A stretch of 17,935 nucleotides of DNA from an uncultured Eubacteriales bacterium (GCA_900548285.1 URKE01000040.1:1-17935); one strand, 5' to 3'. Positions 1-8,651 are shown, numbered from the stretch's first letter. Program-made: numbers and translations. The notes: generated by a model not told the origin, from the sequence alone.

Positions 1-3000
1 GCGTTCTGTTGACGGTTACGTCTGCCACGATAAGTCTGATTACGTCTTCAACGATGCCCGCTTTGATTGCCTTAACCCATTCGGTCACGTTGTTAGCCGT
101 AATATTGAACAAATCGTTTACGATATATTTCGCCGTCTGCGTTCCGTTAACCCAGAGTCCGATATTTTCGTCATATGCAATCTTGCTGCTTACCAGATTG
201 ACAAGGTCGCCTACTCTGACTTCGCCGAATATTCCTAATATATATTCTGCCTTATCCGCCGCGTCGAGCATGCTCTTCACGTTGAAGTTGAATACCGCCG
301 TAAGAACTTTATTATCCGTCGTGTAGCCGTCCGGACCTTTATGTTCGTAAGCGAAACCTTCGATGCCCAGCGTTTTGCCGACCGTCATAGACAACGCGTC
401 GTACAACAAATCGCCAAGTTCCCTGTTGTAGAAGTATTCCGCAATCCACATAGGTCTTGTCTTCACTTCGTCCTTGATCGCGCCGAGCGTCATGTTCGAC
501 AACTTTGTAAGCAAATCTTTATACAAGCCTTTGATCTCGTATACTTTTTCGCTTTCCTCTTTCGTGTCGCTGCAAGTCATTTTGCTTGCGTACTCGCCCG
601 CTTTTTCAAGCATCAGGTTGTAAATCGGCATCACGATAGTTCCCGCTTTAAGTTTGAGAACTTCCTGCATTACCGTATCCGGTTCCGTCGCTACTATGTA
701 TATTCCGCCGATCAAGTACAACACGTAACTCGTTTCGAGGCTGTATACCGTGTTAAGGATATCCTCGCACGCCTTGCCGTTATTATCGTACCAGATATAT
801 CCGTCGCCGTTCGCTTCCTTTCTGTAGCCGTTAGCGCCGTTGATAAGGAAGTCGCCGATAAGCGCGTTATCCGTTATGTTGTCGCAGATATATATTATTA
901 TGTTCTTCAGACCTTCGGGAAGTTTGTCGGACACGCCCATCTTCGCAAGCGTGCCGCCGGTCTTCATTTCAACCGTCGTCTGTTTGAGTATTACTTTGAC
1001 AAGTTCGGAAATCTTTATATCCGTTATGCCTTTAAGTCCTTCGTTCGTCTTGATTATGCTTTCGCTTGCCTTGCCTTTCAGCAGATCGTCGAGATAATCT
1101 CCGAAACGATGTCCTTCCGCGTCGTTCTTCGTGACTTTATCTATCGTCGCGCAGACGTTCGCTTTCAGGTTCTCTCCGCCTTTTACGATTTGGATAATAT
1201 CTCCGACCAATACGTCGCAAAGATCTCTCGCGATGAGCGGCAGTTTCTGCACGCCTTCTTCGCCGAGCGGCAATTCCGCAATATCTCCGAGAGAAATATT
1301 GTTAACCAATCCTTCGAGATAAGCCGCGGGATCTTTGTCTTTGAGAACGTGATAGATGAACTCGCCGACTTTTACGTCCTTGATATCGTCGAACGCTTTG
1401 TGTTCGTCGAGATAAGTCAGGCCGAAGTCCTTCATATAGTCGTTAAACGACCTTGCCCAGGACGCGTGTTCGGGATGATTGTTGACGGGATCGCCGAAAA
1501 TTTCGTCCGTTATAGTCAGAACTATATCGACGGCGCTCTTCTTTTCGCCGAGCAATGCGTCGAAGAAGGTTTTGAATTTAAGATTGAACACGTCCGAAAG
1601 AACGAGAGGAAGATCTCCCGCCGCTTTGTTAGTACCCCAGGTCTTATAGTTACCGCGCGTACAATCGTCGGAAAGGCTCGGGATGAGAACGTTCACGAAG
1701 TCGCCGACGCGTCTTTCCGGGAATACTTTGTTGAATACTTCCGTTACGACGTTGTCGCCGCCTGCCTTAATGTCGTCCGTTATTTCGAATATTTTGTTTA
1801 CGTCAAGGCTGAACGCGTCGGAAATCATGCAAGCGAAATATTCGCCGCCGGACTTCTTCCATCCGGTCGCGTCCTGCTTTATATCGACAGCCAACTGAAC
1901 CAGATCGCCTATCGCGACTTTTCCGAAGCCGCTTTCTTTGATAACGGCAATTCTGTCGTTCTTTTCGATAAGGTCGACAACGAATCTTACGAGTTTGACG
2001 TCGCCGACTTTCTGAACGAGCGCTTTGTCGGATTCGGTGATTCCTTTCGAGAACGAAAGGATATCCTTTATCGTCAGGTCGTCGAGTATGCCTATGAAGT
2101 AATCCTTTTTCTCGTCGGCGGTGTACGCTTTGTTGATATCGAGAACGTGGTCGATTATTTCATAAAGGTTCGCGTTGAGAAGCGTGGTGATCGGAGCGTA
2201 AGTCTTACCGTCGCCGTTCGTCCAGTCTTTTCCGTCGTAATCGAGTTTAAGGAAAGAATAAACGTATTCGCCGAGAACGTGGTCGATATCGATCGCGCCT
2301 TTTTCTTCGGTCGTACCGAAGAGGCGATGAACGAGGTTTTTGCCGTCCTTATTGTTTACTCCGTCGATAACGCTCTGAACAAGATCGAATATGCTCGTTT
2401 TCATAAGAGCGGTTACGCCAAGCCCGAGCGAAGTTCCGTTTCCGTTGTTCGTAACGTAAACTTTTTTGCCCGCCTCGACCTGAGCCGTTCCGTCCGTAAG
2501 CGAAAGCCCGACTATGGGAGCGATAACCTCGCCTATCGTAAGCGAGCCGTAAATATCGGTGAGAATTTTTCCGAAGTCAACGCTCTTGCCGGCGATGAGA
2601 TCGAATATGATATCGACGACGACCTTGAAATCGGTGTTGAATATCGGTTCGACGATGCCGGAAATCTGTTCCAACGCGGAGAATACGTATTTGCCCTCGT
2701 CGTTTCTGGATACGAGATAAGGTCTGAACGCTTCGCCGATTTTAAGCGCGCCGAACTGAGCGTTGATATCGTTTCTGAGTTTTTCGAAATCTTTGTTTTT
2801 GACGAGATCTTCGACGTAATTTACCGTCGGAGCGTCCCATTCGATGAACTTCTGCGCGAATTCGTTAAGTTCCGCGTCGGAATTAAGGATTTTGCCGTCC
2901 TTATAAGCGAGCGCGAACGTAAGAACGTCGCCGAGACTGACGTTTTTCGCGTCCCCGGTAAGAGTATCGTTTATTTTTTCGGTATCGCCCGAAACAAGCA

Positions 3001-5056
3001 GACCGAGCGAAACGTTCATTATTTCGGCAAGTCCGCCCTTAGCGGTGCGGTCGAGCAAAGTCCATTCGTTTTTATCGGCGTCATAAACGGCGTCGAGCGC
3101 GTCGCCGACTTTGATTTCGTCGAGTACGGCTTTAAGGTCGAAGTTGCCGTTTTTATCGAAGCCCGCCGCTATCTGCCAGAGCCTTAAACGAAGAAGTTTG
3201 TTAAGTCCTTCGCCGACGGGGCTGCCGTTCGCGTCCGTAAAGTACGCGCTGTCGCCGACGTTATGTCTGGTCATTCCGGAAACCGCGCAGAGTATGTCTC
3301 CGACGCACGCTTCGGGAAGGAATCCTTTTATTATTTCAGAGTAGGAGAAGCCGTCCGGGTTTTGCAGTTCTTTGATTACGGAGAACAAACCTTCAAGACG
3401 GACGTTGTAAAGCATGGCGAGAGCGTCGGTTACCTTTCCTCCGTTCGCGTACCACTCGCCGTCGATTCTTTCCGCGCCGAGAATCGCGCCGACGTAAACG
3501 CCCGCGATTGCTTTCTCGAACACGCCGTAAATTTCGTCGACGTCGATTTTATCTTTGGCAAAACAATCGGTTATATCCCTGATTTTTATATCGAGAATAC
3601 GGGCGATCGCTTCGTTTACGGGATTGCCGGTTTCGGGATCGTAATATTTTCCGTTAGCCGCCGCAACGCCGAAAAGTTCGCCGAATCCTTCGCCGATCGT
3701 CATATCGTCGCACAGACCGGAAATCGCGCCGACGACGTTCTTTCTTATCTGGTCGAACGAGAGTTCGGAACTCGCTTCGCCTACGATATCTCTTATGGAG
3801 AAATCGAGAAGGGCTTCCGCCACTCTGCTCTTCAGGCGCGAACCGTCCGGTTTAACCCATCTTCCGTCCTCGTCTTTGGAATAACCGAGGGTTTCAAAAA
3901 CGTCCCCGACGGAAAGATCGCCGAAGATGAGGATTATTTTATGGATTCTGTCCTTAGTGGTCGCCGCGTCGGTAAGCGCGTGATAAACGTCGGTCAGATT
4001 GAGATTAGCGAGGAATTTCAGAAGTCCCGTCGCTTTCTCTTCCGTACCGTCGTCTTTCTTGACAACCCATTCTCCGTCCTTTCTCGTCATTCCGAAAAGC
4101 GTGCCGAACCTGATGCTGTCGAGAAGTTTATCCACGACGAAAACGTAACTGTCGTTTCCGCTCGAAATATCCTTGGCGAAAAGATCTCTCAGTTTTATCG
4201 GGTTTCCTTCGGAATCGGTGAAAAGACCGTCGAGAGTGCCGGCGACGTCGTTCTCGTCGTTAACGCCCACGGTACGATAAATCTCGCCGAGCGAAAGTTC
4301 GCCGAGAGCGGAAAGCCCGCCCGAAACGAGTTCGTCGCCGATGGTGGTCGCGCCGGTGAGCGGCGAAACGAATCCGCCGAGTTTAAGGTTCGCGATAAGC
4401 CCGAGAGCGTCCGGCTTACCGTCTTTCACTATGTATTTATCGCCCGATTTTTCAAATATTCCGGGGAGAATACCGCCGATCGTAAGTTCGGAAAGCGCGC
4501 TGACGGCGACGGGCGTTCCCGTCGTTTCGTCTTTCGCCGCAAGCGAACCGATACTGTATTTGCGGAGTTTTTCGCGTTGTTCGTTATCGAGAATAGTATC
4601 CGAGGGAACGAAACTCATAACCGCGCCGAGAGGAATATCCGAAAGGAATTCCGTAACGTTAACCTGCCCGGATAAAAGCGCGAAAAGCGAAACCGATTTG
4701 AGATCGTCTACGTAAGGTTTGTTATCGGGATTTTTGGTATCGATAACGTCCGATCCCGCCGCCTGATTGATAAGGTCGACAAGATTGAAACCGTATTCTC
4801 TTTCGAGATCTTCGATCGTGTAATTCTGCGGCGCTTTGAGCGCTTTGGAAAACAACGCGATAACATCCTCGGCGGAATAATCCCCGAGGTCTCCCAGAGC
4901 GTCTTTCAGACGGTCTTTATCGTCGGGCAACACGTCCGCAATCGTGAGATTTCCGTACAGGTAATATACGGAAGTGGCAATAGAGCCTACGGTTGCGGAA
5001 ATACCCATTACGATACCGAGTAAAAGACACAACAGCCTTTTGAAAAGTTTACTCAT
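1..5056 (-). CDS. Giant exported/membrane-anchored repeat protein, 3' end outside window
   Basis: No stop codon occurs on the minus strand from the ATG at 5056-5054 to the window edge, giving at least 1,685 residues with the C-terminus missing. The start has a good ribosome site (AGGAGA, 7 nt spacer) and a consensus promoter. Residues 1-6 are basic (MSKLFK). Residues 7-34 are hydrophobic (LLCLLLGIVMGI and on to VYYLYG), a signal anchor or uncleaved signal peptide, so the rest should lie outside the membrane. The rest is acidic, soluble-looking and built from a diverged repeat described in a separate entry. I see no enzyme motif, sortase signal or known adhesin domain, though the true C-terminus is not visible. 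I do not recognise the family. By inference it is a surface or periplasm-facing structural or adhesive protein. The neighbouring lipid kinase is divergent, so there is no operon context to help. The reading frame is certain; the function is unknown. Confidence 0.9.
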   Translation of the reverse strand, partial: MSKLFKRLLCLLLGIVMGISATVGSIATSVYYLYGNLTIADVLPDDKDRLKDALGDLGDYSAEDVIALFSKALKAPQNYTIEDLEREYGFNLVDLINQAAGSDVIDTKNPDNKPYVDDLKSVSLFALLSGQVNVTEFLSDIPLGAVMSFVPSDTILDNEQREKLRKYSIGSLAAKDETTGTPVAVSALSELTIGGILPGIFEKSGDKYIVKDGKPDALGLIANLKLGGFVSPLTGATTIGDELVSGGLSALGELSLGEIYRTVGVNDENDVAGTLDGLFTDSEGNPIKLRDLFAKDISSGNDSYVFVVDKLLDSIRFGTLFGMTRKDGEWVVKKDDGTEEKATGLLKFLANLNLTDVYHALTDAATTKDRIHKIILIFGDLSVGDVFETLGYSKDEDGRWVKPDGSRLKSRVAEALLDFSIRDIVGEASSELSFDQIRKNVVGAISGLCDDMTIGEGFGELFGVAAANGKYYDPETGNPVNEAIARILDIKIRDITDCFAKDKIDVDEIYGVFEKAIAGVYVGAILGAERIDGEWYANGGKVTDALAMLYNVRLEGLFSVIKELQNPDGFSYSEIIKGFLPEACVGDILCAVSGMTRHNVGDSAYFTDANGSPVGEGLNKLLRLRLWQIAAGFDKNGNFDLKAVLDEIKVGDALDAVYDADKNEWTLLDRTAKGGLAEIMNVSLGLLVSGDTEKINDTLTGDAKNVSLGDVLTFALAYKDGKILNSDAELNEFAQKFIEWDAPTVNYVEDLVKNKDFEKLRNDINAQFGALKIGEAFRPYLVSRNDEGKYVFSALEQISGIVEPIFNTDFKVVVDIIFDLIAGKSVDFGKILTDIYGSLTIGEVIAPIVGLSLTDGTAQVEAGKKVYVTNNGNGTSLGLGVTALMKTSIFDLVQSVIDGVNNKDGKNLVHRLFGTTEEKGAIDIDHVLGEYVYSFLKLDYDGKDWTNGDGKTYAPITTLLNANLYEIIDHVLDINKAYTADEKKDYFIGILDDLTIKDILSFSKGITESDKALVQKVGDVKLVRFVVDLIEKNDRIAVIKESGFGKVAIGDLVQLAVDIKQDATGWKKSGGEYFACMISDAFSLDVNKIFEITDDIKAGGDNVVTEVFNKVFPERRVGDFVNVLIPSLSDDCTRGNYKTWGTNKAAGDLPLVLSDVFNLKFKTFFDALLGEKKSAVDIVLTITDEIFGDPVNNHPEHASWARSFNDYMKDFGLTYLDEHKAFDDIKDVKVGEFIYHVLKDKDPAAYLEGLVNNISLGDIAELPLGEEGVQKLPLIARDLCDVLVGDIIQIVKGGENLKANVCATIDKVTKNDAEGHRFGDYLDDLLKGKASESIIKTNEGLKGITDIKISELVKVILKQTTVEMKTGGTLAKMGVSDKLPEGLKNIIIYICDNITDNALIGDFLINGANGYRKEANGDGYIWYDNNGKACEDILNTVYSLETSYVLYLIGGIYIVATEPDTVMQEVLKLKAGTIVMPIYNLMLEKAGEYASKMTCSDTKEESEKVYEIKGLYKDLLTKLSNMTLGAIKDEVKTRPMWIAEYFYNRELGDLLYDALSMTVGKTLGIEGFAYEHKGPDGYTTDNKVLTAVFNFNVKSMLDAADKAEYILGIFGEVRVGDLVNLVSSKIAYDENIGLWVNGTQTAKYIVNDLFNITANNVTEWVKAIKAGIVEDVIRLIVADVTVNRT
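1364..4477 (-). repeat. Diverged ~65-residue protein repeat inside the giant CDS
   Basis: Each unit begins with a short motif, hydrophobic-x-hydrophobic-Gly-Asp/Glu-hydrophobic-hydrophobic. Examples are LTIGGIL, LSLGEIY, LSVGDVF, MTIGEGF, ACVGDIL, IKVGDAL, LTIGEVI, VAIGDLV and RRVGDFV. The motif glycine falls near residues 194, 257, 318, 384, 456, 524, 587, 652, 710, 774, 842, 1050, 1118 and 1231, with two variants lacking Gly near 925 and 997. Spacing is mostly 58-72 residues. Most units then carry an aromatic turn such as GEWVVKKDDG, GKYYDPETGN or KDWTNGDGK, and a helix ending in a second motif such as LLDFSIRDI, ILDIKIRDI or LLNANLYEI. Further degenerate copies lie towards the window edge (RELGDLL, VRVGDLV). 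Because the units are diverged, DNA-level repeats are not obvious. Confidence 0.8.
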
Positions 5057-5139
5057 AACAGCATCTCCTACGTTGCATGTGAGTTTTCCGCCCGTACACG
5101 CACGCTTGTCGCGCACGCATATAAGCAGATTACTTTTAG

Positions 5140-5169
5140 ATTATATATTTATACTCGCCGATTTGTCAA
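5140..5169 (-). promoter_or_regulatory. Consensus sigma-A promoter of the giant repeat-protein gene
   Basis: On the minus strand a perfect -35 (TTGACA, 5169-5164) is followed by an 18-nt spacer and a perfect -10 (TATAAT, 5145-5140). Transcription should start near 5133, leaving a leader of about 75 nt before the ATG at 5056. Both hexamers match consensus exactly, which predicts strong housekeeping expression of this very long gene. Confidence 0.75.
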
Positions 5170-5336
5170 CTCCGCGCGGAAAAATTTTGCGAAACCGTCG
5201 GATTTTTAAAAATTTTTTCGGAATAATTTACTTTCGTTTTACTTTCGCCCGGACTTTGCTTTGCGCCGCAGCGTTCCCGCGTAAAGGCCGGATCGGGCGG
5301 ATAAGCGGCGGATTTCGTGAAACACGTTCAAAACGA

Positions 5337-5365
5337 TTGCATTTTTGCGGAATAAGCGATATAAT
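5337..5365 (+). promoter_or_regulatory. Probable sigma-A promoter of the lipid kinase gene
   Basis: A perfect -10 (TATAAT, 5360-5365) lies 17 nt after a weak -35 (TTGCAT, 5337-5342). The predicted start, near 5372, falls at the beginning of a 13-bp tandem repeat. The stretch 5170-5336 between the two divergent promoters is AT-rich then GC-rich, and I see nothing else in it. Confidence 0.5.
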
Positions 5366-5370
5366 TGAAT

Positions 5371-5396
5371 TTATAGCGACCGATTATAGCGACCGA
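5371..5396 (+). repeat. 13-bp perfect tandem repeat in the lipid kinase leader
   Basis: TTATAGCGACCGA occurs twice with no gap (5371-5383 and 5384-5396), directly after the -10 at 5360-5365 and about 65 nt before the start codon at 5462. The placement suits an operator or leader element, but no binding protein can be named. Confidence 0.7.
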
Positions 5397-5461
5397 CGTT
5401 TCGCCGCGAAACGAACGTAAACCGGGCGGATATAACAGGAAACGCTACGTACAGGAGAGAA

Positions 5462-6331
5462 ATGATAGACATAATAGTAAACCCCGTCGCGAACGGCAAA
5501 AAGGCGTTGAAATGCGCCGCGGCGGCGGAAAAACGGCTGAAAGAAAGGGGAGCCGAATACAGAATACACTACACGAACGCACCGAAACACGCAACGGAAA
5601 TCGCGAGGGAACTTTCAAAAACTTCCGATACGATCGTCGCGCTCGGCGGCGACGGCACGATAAACGAGGTCTTCAACGGCATCGACGTCGATAAAGTTAA
5701 ACTCGGGCTTATTCCGTGCGGAAGCGGCAACGATTTCGTCGCTTCGGCAAACATTCCGACGGATACGGAGGCGGCTGTCGATCTCATTCTCGACGGCGAA
5801 GCGAAACCGACCGATTTTATGGTCTGCGGCGGCGTGAGAGGTCTTAACATCATCGGCACGGGCATCGACGTGGACATTCTCAAAAGATGCAGAAAAAGCA
5901 AGATTTTAAAGGGAAAACTGCAATACGTGTTTTCGCTCGTCATCTCGCTTATCAAATTCGTTTTTTACAAATTTTACATAATAAGAGACAACTCGGAAGA
6001 GCGTGAAGAAAAAGAGGCTCTCATCGCCTGCGTGGGTAACGGAAAGAGGTTCGGCGGCGGCATAAGAATGTGCCCCGAAGCGGAAATAGACGACGGCAAA
6101 CTCGATTTCGTCATCGCAGGCAAACTCAAAAAACGCAAAATTCCCGGGGCTTTCGTCAAACTCATGAAAGGCAAAATCCTCGAGCAGGACTTCACCACTT
6201 TTGAGAGAATCGAACATATACGGCTGGAATTCGACAAGCCCGTCACCATTCAGATCGACGGCGAGTTTTACGACGACATCGATTTCGATCTTTCCGTCGT
6301 CAAAGGCGGAGTCGGGATTTTCCGTCCGTGA
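5462..6331 (+). CDS. Diacylglycerol kinase family lipid kinase (YegS/BmrU/DgkB-like)
   Basis: This 289-residue protein matches the soluble bacterial lipid kinase family in length and order of motifs. The ATP-binding/catalytic signature GGDGT is at residues 62-66 (ALGGDGTINEV) and the second family motif, PCGSGNDF, at 85-92. The N-terminal IIVNPVANGKK is the typical Rossmann-like opening, and IQIDGEF near residue 261 is the conserved C-terminal acidic motif. Family members phosphorylate diacylglycerol or related lipids at the membrane surface, recycling diacylglycerol from lipoteichoic acid synthesis or phospholipid turnover. The exact substrate cannot be read from sequence. The start has AGGAG (5453-5457) close upstream. 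It has its own promoter and is followed by a stem-loop, so it is probably transcribed alone. Confidence 0.9.
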   Translation: MIDIIVNPVANGKKALKCAAAAEKRLKERGAEYRIHYTNAPKHATEIARELSKTSDTIVALGGDGTINEVFNGIDVDKVKLGLIPCGSGNDFVASANIPTDTEAAVDLILDGEAKPTDFMVCGGVRGLNIIGTGIDVDILKRCRKSKILKGKLQYVFSLVISLIKFVFYKFYIIRDNSEEREEKEALIACVGNGKRFGGGIRMCPEAEIDDGKLDFVIAGKLKKRKIPGAFVKLMKGKILEQDFTTFERIEHIRLEFDKPVTIQIDGEFYDDIDFDLSVVKGGVGIFRP

Positions 6332-6404
6332 GTGTTCCGCTCGTTGCCAAATCGTCGCGATGGCAATGAAAACAAGCGATTAATCGACTTATAGACCATT
6401 TTTT

Positions 6405-6440
6405 ACGCGGCTTTCGGTTTTATCCGAAAGCCGCGTTATC
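6405..6440 (+). terminator. Stem-loop terminator after the lipid kinase gene
   Basis: A perfect 13-bp stem (ACGCGGCTTTCGG, 6405-6417, with its complement at 6424-6436) encloses a 6-nt loop. Only a weak T stretch follows (TTATCATAT), so termination may be partial, allowing read-through into dapF. Confidence 0.55.
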
Positions 6441-6451
6441 ATATAAAAATT

Positions 6452-6484
6452 ACCCTCCGCATATAATTTTGCAGAGGGTTTTTT
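6452..6484 (+). promoter_or_regulatory. Hairpin plus T run containing the dapF ribosome site
   Basis: ACCCTC (6452-6457) pairs with GAGGGT (6474-6479), with GCA/TGC extending the stem inward across one mismatch. Six T residues follow and the GTG start of dapF comes at 6485. The 3' arm is itself the ribosome-binding sequence, and the 5' arm (ACCCTCC) resembles the 16S anti-Shine-Dalgarno. A TATAAT hexamer (6462-6467) lies in the loop with no good -35. The element could be an intrinsic terminator, an attenuator or a ribosome-site-sequestering hairpin. Confidence 0.55.
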
Positions 6485-7465
6485 GTGGAATTCATCAAGA
6501 TGCACGCCGCCGGCAACGATTATATTTACGTCGACGGGGATAAGAACAAAAACGCGGATTTCTCCGCGACGGCAAAAAAAGCGTGCGACCGCAGATTCGG
6601 CATAGGCGCGGACGGCATCATAGCCGTTTACGACGATTCTGCCCGCGGCGGCGACTTTTTTATGCGTATTTTCAACGCGGACGGTTCGGAAGGTTTAACC
6701 TGCGGCAACGGACTGAGATGTTCGGCCGTGTTCGCGAATATGACGAAAAAAACCGACAAGACGGAAATGAAAATAAGGACGCTTTCGGCAACGCATAACG
6801 TTTCGTTCAGAAAATACGACGACAAAATAATTTCCGCCGCGGATTTTCCCGCGCCGAAGTTCGTCGCGACGGACGCGGCAACGGAAACTGCTTTAAAAAC
6901 CGTTTTTAAAGATTACGAAACCGAAAATATATCCGGAAACGCAATTTTTCCGGAAACGGATATTTCACGAGAAACGAAACGCCGCGCGCGTTTCGGCGAG
7001 ATAGAAGGAGTCGTCCGCATAGTGAACAACGGCAATCTTCACGCGGTGTTTTTCGGCGCGAAAAAATTAGCGGAAACGATATCCTCCGAACTGCGCTCCG
7101 CGGGCGTTTTCCCCGACGGAATAAACATTGAAAGCGCGACGGTTTTCGAGGACGTTATCACCTGCGACGTTTGCGAGAGGGGCTCGGGAACTACTTATTC
7201 CTGCGGAAGCGGGGCGATCGCCGCGGCTTTCGCCGCGAAAAACGCTTTCGGATTAAAACTCGACAAATACCCCGTTATGATGCGCGGCGGAACGCTTTTC
7301 GTGGAATTAGGGGACAATATCGCCCGTCTGAGCGGCAACGTAACTCCCGTTTATCGCGGAACTTACTTCGGCGGAGAACTTCTTCGCGACGAGAACGATC
7401 CGGAGAAACATTCGGATAACAATTTAAGGAAAGATTCGGAGAAAGACTCAAAGGAAAATCTATGA
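6485..7465 (+). CDS. dapF: Diaminopimelate epimerase DapF
   Basis: DapF interconverts LL- and meso-diaminopimelate in the cytoplasm, feeding peptidoglycan and lysine synthesis. Both catalytic cysteines are present in their motifs: Cys73 in NADGSEGLTCGNGLRC and Cys240 in ERGSGTTYSCGSGA. The N-terminus (KMHAAGNDYIYVD) is typical of the family. The start is GTG at 6485, because the conserved N-terminus begins right there and GAGGG lies 6-7 nt upstream. At 326 residues it is longer than the usual 270-280. The surplus is an insertion near residues 125-170 and a highly charged tail after about residue 300. The usual GNPH motif reads GNLH here, a small departure. It overlaps dapL by 4 bases (ATGA), so translation is probably coupled. 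Confidence 0.93.
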   Translation: MEFIKMHAAGNDYIYVDGDKNKNADFSATAKKACDRRFGIGADGIIAVYDDSARGGDFFMRIFNADGSEGLTCGNGLRCSAVFANMTKKTDKTEMKIRTLSATHNVSFRKYDDKIISAADFPAPKFVATDAATETALKTVFKDYETENISGNAIFPETDISRETKRRARFGEIEGVVRIVNNGNLHAVFFGAKKLAETISSELRSAGVFPDGINIESATVFEDVITCDVCERGSGTTYSCGSGAIAAAFAAKNAFGLKLDKYPVMMRGGTLFVELGDNIARLSGNVTPVYRGTYFGGELLRDENDPEKHSDNNLRKDSEKDSKENL

Positions 7466-8625
7466 AATTCAACGATTATTTCGGAAATCTCCCGCCCTCC
7501 TACGTTTTCGAGGGGCTTGCCGTCAAAAAAAATCTCGCCCGAAAAAAATGGGGCGACGACCTTATCGACCTCGGGATAGGCGACGTTCGCCTGCCGCTTT
7601 TCGGTTGCATTGCCGACGAAATGAAAAAAGCCGCCGACGAACTCACCGCCACGGACGGTTTCAGGGGCTACCCGCCCGCTTCAGGTTACGATTTTCTCAA
7701 AGACGCGATATCGTCCGACTACGCTAACCTCGGAATAACGGTGGACAGAAGCGAGATTTTCGTCAACGACGGCGCGAAAGGCGAACTCTTCGCGATCAAT
7801 TCGCTTATGCGCGGCGGCAGTAAGATCGTTTTCCCGACGCCGTGTTACCCCGCCGCGCCCGAAGCCGCCATACTTCACGGAAACGAACCCGTTTTCGCGC
7901 GTTCCGACGAAAACGGAACGCCGATTCCTCCGTTCGGCAAAAAATGCGACGCGGTTTATCTCTGTTCTCCGTCCAACCCGAGCGGCAAAGCCATGAACAA
8001 AAACGAACTCGCGTTGTGGGTGGAATACGCCCTGTCCGTCGGCGCGACTATATTTTTCGACGGCGCGTATTCCGATTATATTCCGGACGGCGGGATAAAA
8101 TCGATATATCTCGTCCCCAGCGCGAAAAAGTGCGCCGCGGAAATCCGCTCGTTCTCCAAGGGATACGGGTTTACCGGCATACGGCTCGGTTACGTCGTCG
8201 TCCCGCGGGAGCAGAAAGAACTCAACGACCTGCGAAAAAGGCTTTCGGGTTGCCTCGATAACGGCGTTTCTTACGTAACCCAGCGCGGCGGAGCGGCGTG
8301 TTTTTCAAAAGAGGGGCAAGCGGAGATGAAAAAAAGAGTCGATTATTACAAAGCCAACGCCGCCGTTTTAAAACGGGCGCTGAAAGAACTCGGACTGAAA
8401 AGCGCGGACGGGAACGATTCGCCTTACGTTTACGCCGAATGTCCCGGACGTTTCACCGACGAGGCGTTTTGCGCTCTGCTCTCGGACAAAGCGGGAGTAA
8501 TCGCGACGCCCGGACGGGGATTTTACGAACAAAACGGAGAATTTTTCAGGCTCTCCGCTTTTGCGCCGAAAAAGGAAATCCTCGCCGCAAGCGACAGAAT
8601 CCGCGGTTTAAATCTCGCGAAATAA
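7462..8625 (+). CDS. dapL: LL-diaminopimelate aminotransferase DapL
   Basis: This PLP-dependent fold-type I aminotransferase (387 residues) makes LL-diaminopimelate directly from tetrahydrodipicolinate and glutamate, just upstream of the DapF step. DapL-like signatures are LGIGDVRLPL (residues 37-46), FRGYPPASGY (67-76), the DGAKGE loop (103-108), LCSPSNPSG (167-175), IFFDGAYSDYI (197-207) with the PLP-binding Asp200, and SFSKGYGFTGIRLGY with the Schiff-base Lys233. The coupling to dapF is strong support for DapL over another class I aminotransferase. It is slightly shorter than the usual ~400-410 residues. Its ATG overlaps the dapF stop, and GGAAAA a few bases upstream gives at best a weak ribosome site, consistent with coupling. 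Confidence 0.9.
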   Translation: MKFNDYFGNLPPSYVFEGLAVKKNLARKKWGDDLIDLGIGDVRLPLFGCIADEMKKAADELTATDGFRGYPPASGYDFLKDAISSDYANLGITVDRSEIFVNDGAKGELFAINSLMRGGSKIVFPTPCYPAAPEAAILHGNEPVFARSDENGTPIPPFGKKCDAVYLCSPSNPSGKAMNKNELALWVEYALSVGATIFFDGAYSDYIPDGGIKSIYLVPSAKKCAAEIRSFSKGYGFTGIRLGYVVVPREQKELNDLRKRLSGCLDNGVSYVTQRGGAACFSKEGQAEMKKRVDYYKANAAVLKRALKELGLKSADGNDSPYVYAECPGRFTDEAFCALLSDKAGVIATPGRGFYEQNGEFFRLSAFAPKKEILAASDRIRGLNLAK

Positions 8626-8651
8626 ACTTGTGAAATCTCAATTATGGCAGC

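Noticed and set aside
341..4675. Two very long plus-strand open frames (948 and 470 codons) opposite the giant gene
   Set aside because: They are in exact codon register with the minus-strand gene, whose codon use rarely includes TTA, CTA or TCA, so antisense stops are rare. They lack ribosome sites. The minus-strand product has a signal segment and regular repeats, while these translate to unpatterned protein.
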